The notes under the pieces were generated by a model, which was not told the origin of the DNA, made no database searches, and saw only the letters and a list, made by a program, of their open reading frames with translations. Positions 7,701 through 10,268 of a DNA stretch of 10,268 nt are shown one piece after another. A program made the position numbers and the translations under genes. The stretch lies in contig JAEYTV010000011.1 in NCBI GenBank assembly GCA_023433855.1, forward strand, positions 1-10,268. The letters are read 5' to 3'. Numbering within the stretch: the stretch's first letter is position 1; every line of letters starts with the position of its first letter. The stretch comes from Pseudomonadota bacterium (lineage in GTDB: Bacteria; Pseudomonadota; Alphaproteobacteria; Rhizobiales; Rhizobiaceae).

Positions 7701-8171
7701 TCAGCTCGGCAGACCGAAGACCTTCTTGAGTGCTTCCCATGTTTCGTCCATCGCACAGGCGGCAAGGAAGGGAAGCCCGAGATGATCGTAAAGCGGAGAC
7801 AGCTGCCATTCGGCAAGTTCTTCGTCCTGCCCGGCGACCTGCTGCAGGTAGATGACGGCTGCGAGCCCGGTCCGGTCCCCGCCAGCCATGCAATGGATGA
7901 GGATGGGTTTTGGCGAATCCTTCAGGATCGAGATCAATCGGCGGCTCTCCCCGAGCGTCAGCGCGCGTCCGGCTGACATCCGGAAATCGATGTGCTGGAC
8001 GCCATGCCGTTCGGCTTCCGCCACTTCCGCCCGATACCATTCACGGTTGCTCGGGCCGCGGAGATTGAGGACCGTCCTGATCCCGTACCGGTCGATATAG
8101 CCGTGCAGTGTCCGCTTGCCGGAGCGACGATCCTCACAGATTGCGGCTATTTTGGAGCTGTTCTGGAATGT
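7701..8171 (-). CDS. Dual-specificity/tyrosine phosphatase family protein lacking a start codon (probably 5'-truncated)
   Basis: The - strand frame encodes 156 residues between the tadD stop (TAG, 8174-8172) and its own TGA (7703-7701). The catalytic loop HCMAGGDRTG (His93, Cys94, Arg100 of the open frame) is the cysteine-phosphatase signature HCX5R. GIRTVLNLRG (30-39) and HIDFRMSA (60-67, with Asp62 a candidate general acid) are typical of this family, as is the C-terminal AMDETWEALKKVFGL. The frame ahead of the core (RRSGK at 15-19) still looks homologous, but it holds no ATG, GTG or TTG. The first is GTG 8024, which would remove the GIRTVLNLRG strand. The usual N-terminal membrane anchor is missing. 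The catalytic site is intact; expression is doubtful. A split by inversion is proposed under findings. Simple truncation is the alternative. Confidence 0.7.
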   Translation of the reverse strand, partial: TFQNSSKIAAICEDRRSGKRTLHGYIDRYGIRTVLNLRGPSNREWYRAEVAEAERHGVQHIDFRMSAGRALTLGESRRLISILKDSPKPILIHCMAGGDRTGLAAVIYLQQVAGQDEELAEWQLSPLYDHLGLPFLAACAMDETWEALKKVFGLPS

Positions 8172-9005
8172 CTAGTTTACGCTGGCGGCCGGTTTTGCCT
8201 TGTCCCGCTCTGCGAGCTTTGCCCAGGAATTGCCCTGGGCCAGCATGGAGCGGAGATAGGTGACGTTCGCATCCGCCTGCTGCTGGGAAAGCTCCTTTCG
8301 GGCGATTTCCTCGGCTTCGGCGAAACGTCCCTGCAGACCTACCACGAGCGCAAGGTTCTGGCGCACGCGGCTGTCGGCGCTGGGCTGGGCCGCGGCATTG
8401 CGCATATAGGTTTCTGCCGTCTTGAGGTCGCCCGAAAGGACGTAGGACATGCCCAGGTTGGATGTGACGGTCGGTTCGTTCGGCTGTGTGTCGAGTGCCA
8501 TGCGGTATTTCTGCCGGGCTTCGCTCGAGCGCCCGAGCTGGTCGAGCACGGCGCCTTCCGCGGAATAGAGGCGCCAATCCGGGTGGTCCGGCGTCTGCGC
8601 TCTTGCGATCGTTGCGAGCGCCTGCTCCAGCTGGCCGGCAGCGGCCTGGGCCTTGCCATAGGCAGCCAGTACATCGCGGTCCGCGGGATGGGCGATCGCC
8701 ACCTGCTGCATCACCGCCAGTGCCTGTGCGGTCTTGCCGGTCATCCCGAGGACAGTCGCGTAGCGGAGCCCGATTTCCTTGTTCTTCGGATCGCGGGCAT
8801 AGGCAGTGCCGATCGTGCGCTCGACGTTGGACAGTTGATCGGCATTCAAACCTTCCAGGGAAACGGTGGCGATTTTCGGCACCGACCCCGTCGTTCGCAT
8901 ATCTGGCTTCGTCGCGCAGCCACCGATCGAGAGCGCCAGAAATATGATTGCTGCCGTACGGGCAATGGGTGTCACGGGAAAAAGCTGGCGGGCTTGAGCA
9001 GTCAT
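8172..9005 (-). CDS. tadD: TadD-like TPR lipoprotein
   Basis: The 277-residue protein begins with a basic N-terminus and hydrophobic segment (about 18-28) ending in IGGC, with Cys30 as the likely lipidation site, so it should be a lipoprotein. Residues about 60-245 hold tetratricopeptide repeats: ALAVMQQVAIAHPADRDVLAAYGKAQAAAGQ, QALATIARAQTPDHPDWRLYSAEGAVLDQLG, and NEPTVTSNLGMSYVLSGDLKTAETYM. TadD proteins are periplasmic TPR lipoproteins of Tad pilus assembly, thought to help the secretin. The location next to tadC, although on the opposite strand, supports that role. The start ATG (9005) has CGGAA 8 bases upstream on its strand. The stop TAG directly abuts the phosphatase frame. The symbol rests on context and architecture, as TPR lipoproteins are diverse. 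Confidence 0.85.
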   Translation of the reverse strand: MTAQARQLFPVTPIARTAAIIFLALSIGGCATKPDMRTTGSVPKIATVSLEGLNADQLSNVERTIGTAYARDPKNKEIGLRYATVLGMTGKTAQALAVMQQVAIAHPADRDVLAAYGKAQAAAGQLEQALATIARAQTPDHPDWRLYSAEGAVLDQLGRSSEARQKYRMALDTQPNEPTVTSNLGMSYVLSGDLKTAETYMRNAAAQPSADSRVRQNLALVVGLQGRFAEAEEIARKELSQQQADANVTYLRSMLAQGNSWAKLAERDKAKPAASVN

Positions 9006-9090
9006 CGTGCGGGTTCCGTCGGGTCCGAAGCATCCGCCGCCTTGTCGAGAGCTGCGGCGGAGATGTGGCGCATTTCCTCACAAGCAATAA

Positions 9091-9115
9091 ACTGTTAACC
9101 CTAACAGTCAGTTAA
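9091..9115. promoter_or_regulatory. Inverted repeat and CtrA-box-like sequence in the tadD/aminopeptidase divergent region
   Basis: ACTGTTA (9091-9097) and TAACAGT (9102-9108) form a perfect 7-bp dyad with spacer ACCC. Overlapping it, CTAA (9101-9104) and TTAA (9112-9115) are 7 bases apart, one mismatch from the CtrA consensus TTAA-N7-TTAA. A further TTAA lies at 9095-9098. It is the only AT-rich patch in the 141-base gap between two divergent genes, where both promoters should lie. I could not place convincing -35/-10 hexamers. Confidence 0.4.
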
Positions 9116-9146
9116 AGCCCTGATTCCAGACGCTCGAGGCACCACG

Positions 9147-10268
9147 ATGAACCCGCAGGTACCGTTTCAACATATCGAACGCCGTTCCCCCTTCGGTGCA
9201 GCCGGCGACAAGGCGAAGACTGTTCATGCCGTGGGCCCTTCGGACCTGAACGGTGACAGGCTTGCCCCAGATGTCCGGGCTTGGGCTTCCGCCGCCGGCT
9301 TCAATGCCGAGCCCGGGACGCTTCTTCTCGTACCCGGTTCCAGCGGGGAGATCGGCAGTGCCCTGTTCGGGCTTGGAAAGAATCCGGCCGAGGCGCCGTT
9401 CATCACGGGCAAACTGTCAAAACTCCTGCCTGCCGGCGACTGGTCCATCGACACGGTGGCATTGCCGGCCGAGCAGGCGGCGCTTGGTTACGGACTGGGC
9501 GCCTACGGGTTCAACCGATACAAATCCGACAAGCCAAGCGAGGTCCGCATCGTCCCGCAAGACTCCGTCGAACTTGCCGAGGTCGAGCGACAGATTGCCG
9601 GCGTGTTCCTGGCCCGCGACCTCATTAATACGCCGACCAACGACATGGGGCCTGCCGAGCTCGAAGCAGCCTTTCGTGCCCTCGGCGGACATTACGGTGC
9701 GCAAGTCACGTCGGTCGTCGGAGAGGACTTGCTGCAGGAGAACTTTCCGCTCGTCCACGCGGTAGGCCGGGCAAGCGCCTCGCCGCCGCGGATGCTGGAA
9801 TTGCGGTGGGGTGAAAGAGGCCGCCCGCGCATCACCCTGGTGGGCAAGGGGGTTTGCTTCGATACCGGTGGCCTCGACATCAAGGGTGCTGCCAACATGG
9901 CCCTGATGAAGAAGGACATGGGCGGCGCGGCAAATGTCATGGGACTTGCCCTGATGATCATGGACGCGGGGCTTGATGTGGATCTGCAGGTCCTGGTCCC
10001 GGCCGTTGAGAATTCCGTTTCCGCCGATGCCTTTCGCCCCGGGGATATCTACAGGAGCCGCAAGGGCGTCACGGTCCAGATCGACAATACCGATGCCGAA
10101 GGTCGCCTGGTCCTCGCCGACGCGCTCGCTTATGCGGACGAAAACCCGCCGGACCTGCTGATCGACATGGCGACACTGACGGGCGCCGCCCGCGTTGCAC
10201 TGGGCACCGAGCTTGCGCCTTACTTCACCGATGACGAGACCCTCTCCTCCAGGCTTGCGGAGGCCGCT
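9147..10268 (+). CDS. M17-family leucyl aminopeptidase (3' end outside window)
   Basis: The frame is open from ATG 9147 to the window edge: 374 residues of an expected 450-500, so the C-terminus is cut off. GAGG at 9136-9139, 7 bases upstream, supports the start. M17 enzymes are metal-dependent cytosolic exopeptidases releasing N-terminal amino acids. The two hallmark motifs are present. VGKGVCFDTGGLDIKGAANM (232-251) gives Lys234 and Asp239 as metal ligands and Lys246 as the catalytic lysine, with Asp257 following in KKDMGG. NTDAEGRL (314-321) gives Asp316, Glu318 and Arg320. NTPTNDMGP (161-169) is also typical. All visible active-site residues are intact. The N-terminal 150 residues are more divergent, as is usual. 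It diverges from tadD and may share its regulatory region; no pilus role is known. It resembles PepA/PepB-type proteins, and I leave the symbol open. Confidence 0.94.
   Translation, partial: MNPQVPFQHIERRSPFGAAGDKAKTVHAVGPSDLNGDRLAPDVRAWASAAGFNAEPGTLLLVPGSSGEIGSALFGLGKNPAEAPFITGKLSKLLPAGDWSIDTVALPAEQAALGYGLGAYGFNRYKSDKPSEVRIVPQDSVELAEVERQIAGVFLARDLINTPTNDMGPAELEAAFRALGGHYGAQVTSVVGEDLLQENFPLVHAVGRASASPPRMLELRWGERGRPRITLVGKGVCFDTGGLDIKGAANMALMKKDMGGAANVMGLALMIMDAGLDVDLQVLVPAVENSVSADAFRPGDIYRSRKGVTVQIDNTDAEGRLVLADALAYADENPPDLLIDMATLTGAARVALGTELAPYFTDDETLSSRLAEAA

Noticed and set aside
7513..8040. Alternative - strand frame overlapping the phosphatase
   Set aside because: Lacks the HCX5R loop, has shadow-like composition, and runs into the hairpin region.
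7688..8192. Inverted pair CCGGCCGC (7688-7695) / GCGGCCGG (8185-8192) as inversion repeats
   Set aside because: Only 8 GC-rich bases with an internal palindrome. Recombination between them would keep both the TGA of the small ORF and the tadD TAG in the joined frame, so it would not restore the phosphatase.
8134..9087. Second - strand frame of 317 codons overlapping tadD
   Set aside because: Alternative frame of the same DNA, Arg/Gly/Pro-rich, without motifs; tadD is the real reading.
7992..9098. Open + strand frame of 368 codons opposite tadD
   Set aside because: Antisense of the TPR lipoprotein, which has a lipobox and clear repeats; the + product looks random.
1..10268. tRNA/rRNA genes, CRISPR arrays, insertion sequences, attachment sites
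   Set aside because: No such structure was seen by reading: no regularly spaced repeats, no transposase or integrase motifs, no terminal inverted repeats.

Overview
The window carries most of a type IVc (Tad/Flp) pilus assembly operon of the cpa/tad type, plus its flank. The order cpaB-cpaC-cpaD-cpaE-cpaF-tadB-tadC, the GC-rich coding sequence, the CpaD lipoprotein (typical of Alphaproteobacteria) and the neighbouring TadD-like TPR lipoprotein and M17 aminopeptidase point to an alphaproteobacterium, most likely Rhizobiales (Rhizobium/Sinorhizobium/Agrobacterium relatives). The genus cannot be fixed from this window.

Layout: bases 2-340 are the 3' end of cpaB. On the + strand follow cpaC (secretin, GTG start at 354), cpaD (lipoprotein, overlapping the cpaC stop), cpaE (MinD/ParA-like localisation ATPase with a degenerate receiver domain), cpaF (secretion ATPase), tadB and tadC (inner-membrane platform proteins). 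Gaps are 11-21 bases or an overlap, so this is one transcription unit. Its 5' part (pilin, prepilin peptidase, start of cpaB) lies outside the window. After tadC (stop 7471) comes a 229-base stretch with a bulged hairpin, a short direct repeat and a tiny + strand ORF (7604-7675) with a strong ribosome-binding site and a hydrophobic product. On the - strand follow a dual-specificity phosphatase frame with no usable start codon (7701-8171) and tadD (8172-9005). A 141-base divergent intergenic region with an inverted repeat and a near-match to a CtrA box separates tadD from an M17 leucyl-aminopeptidase gene (9147 to the window end, incomplete).

How they work together: CpaF powers pilin polymerisation on the TadB/TadC platform, CpaE positions the machine, CpaB/CpaC/CpaD and the lipoprotein TadD build the periplasmic and outer-membrane channel. 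The phosphatase and aminopeptidase have no known direct role in the pilus.

The most interesting spot is 7590-8174. The phosphatase coding frame runs back to the tadD stop codon without any ATG, GTG or TTG ahead of its conserved core. At its far end, on the opposite strand, sits an orphan, well-initiated 23-codon membrane-anchor-like ORF. Joined in silico by inverting the roughly 0.5 kb between them, the two pieces would make a membrane-anchored phosphatase of about 179 residues. This suggests a local inversion that split the gene (fixed, phase-variable or an assembly artefact). I found no convincing inverted repeats at the breakpoints.
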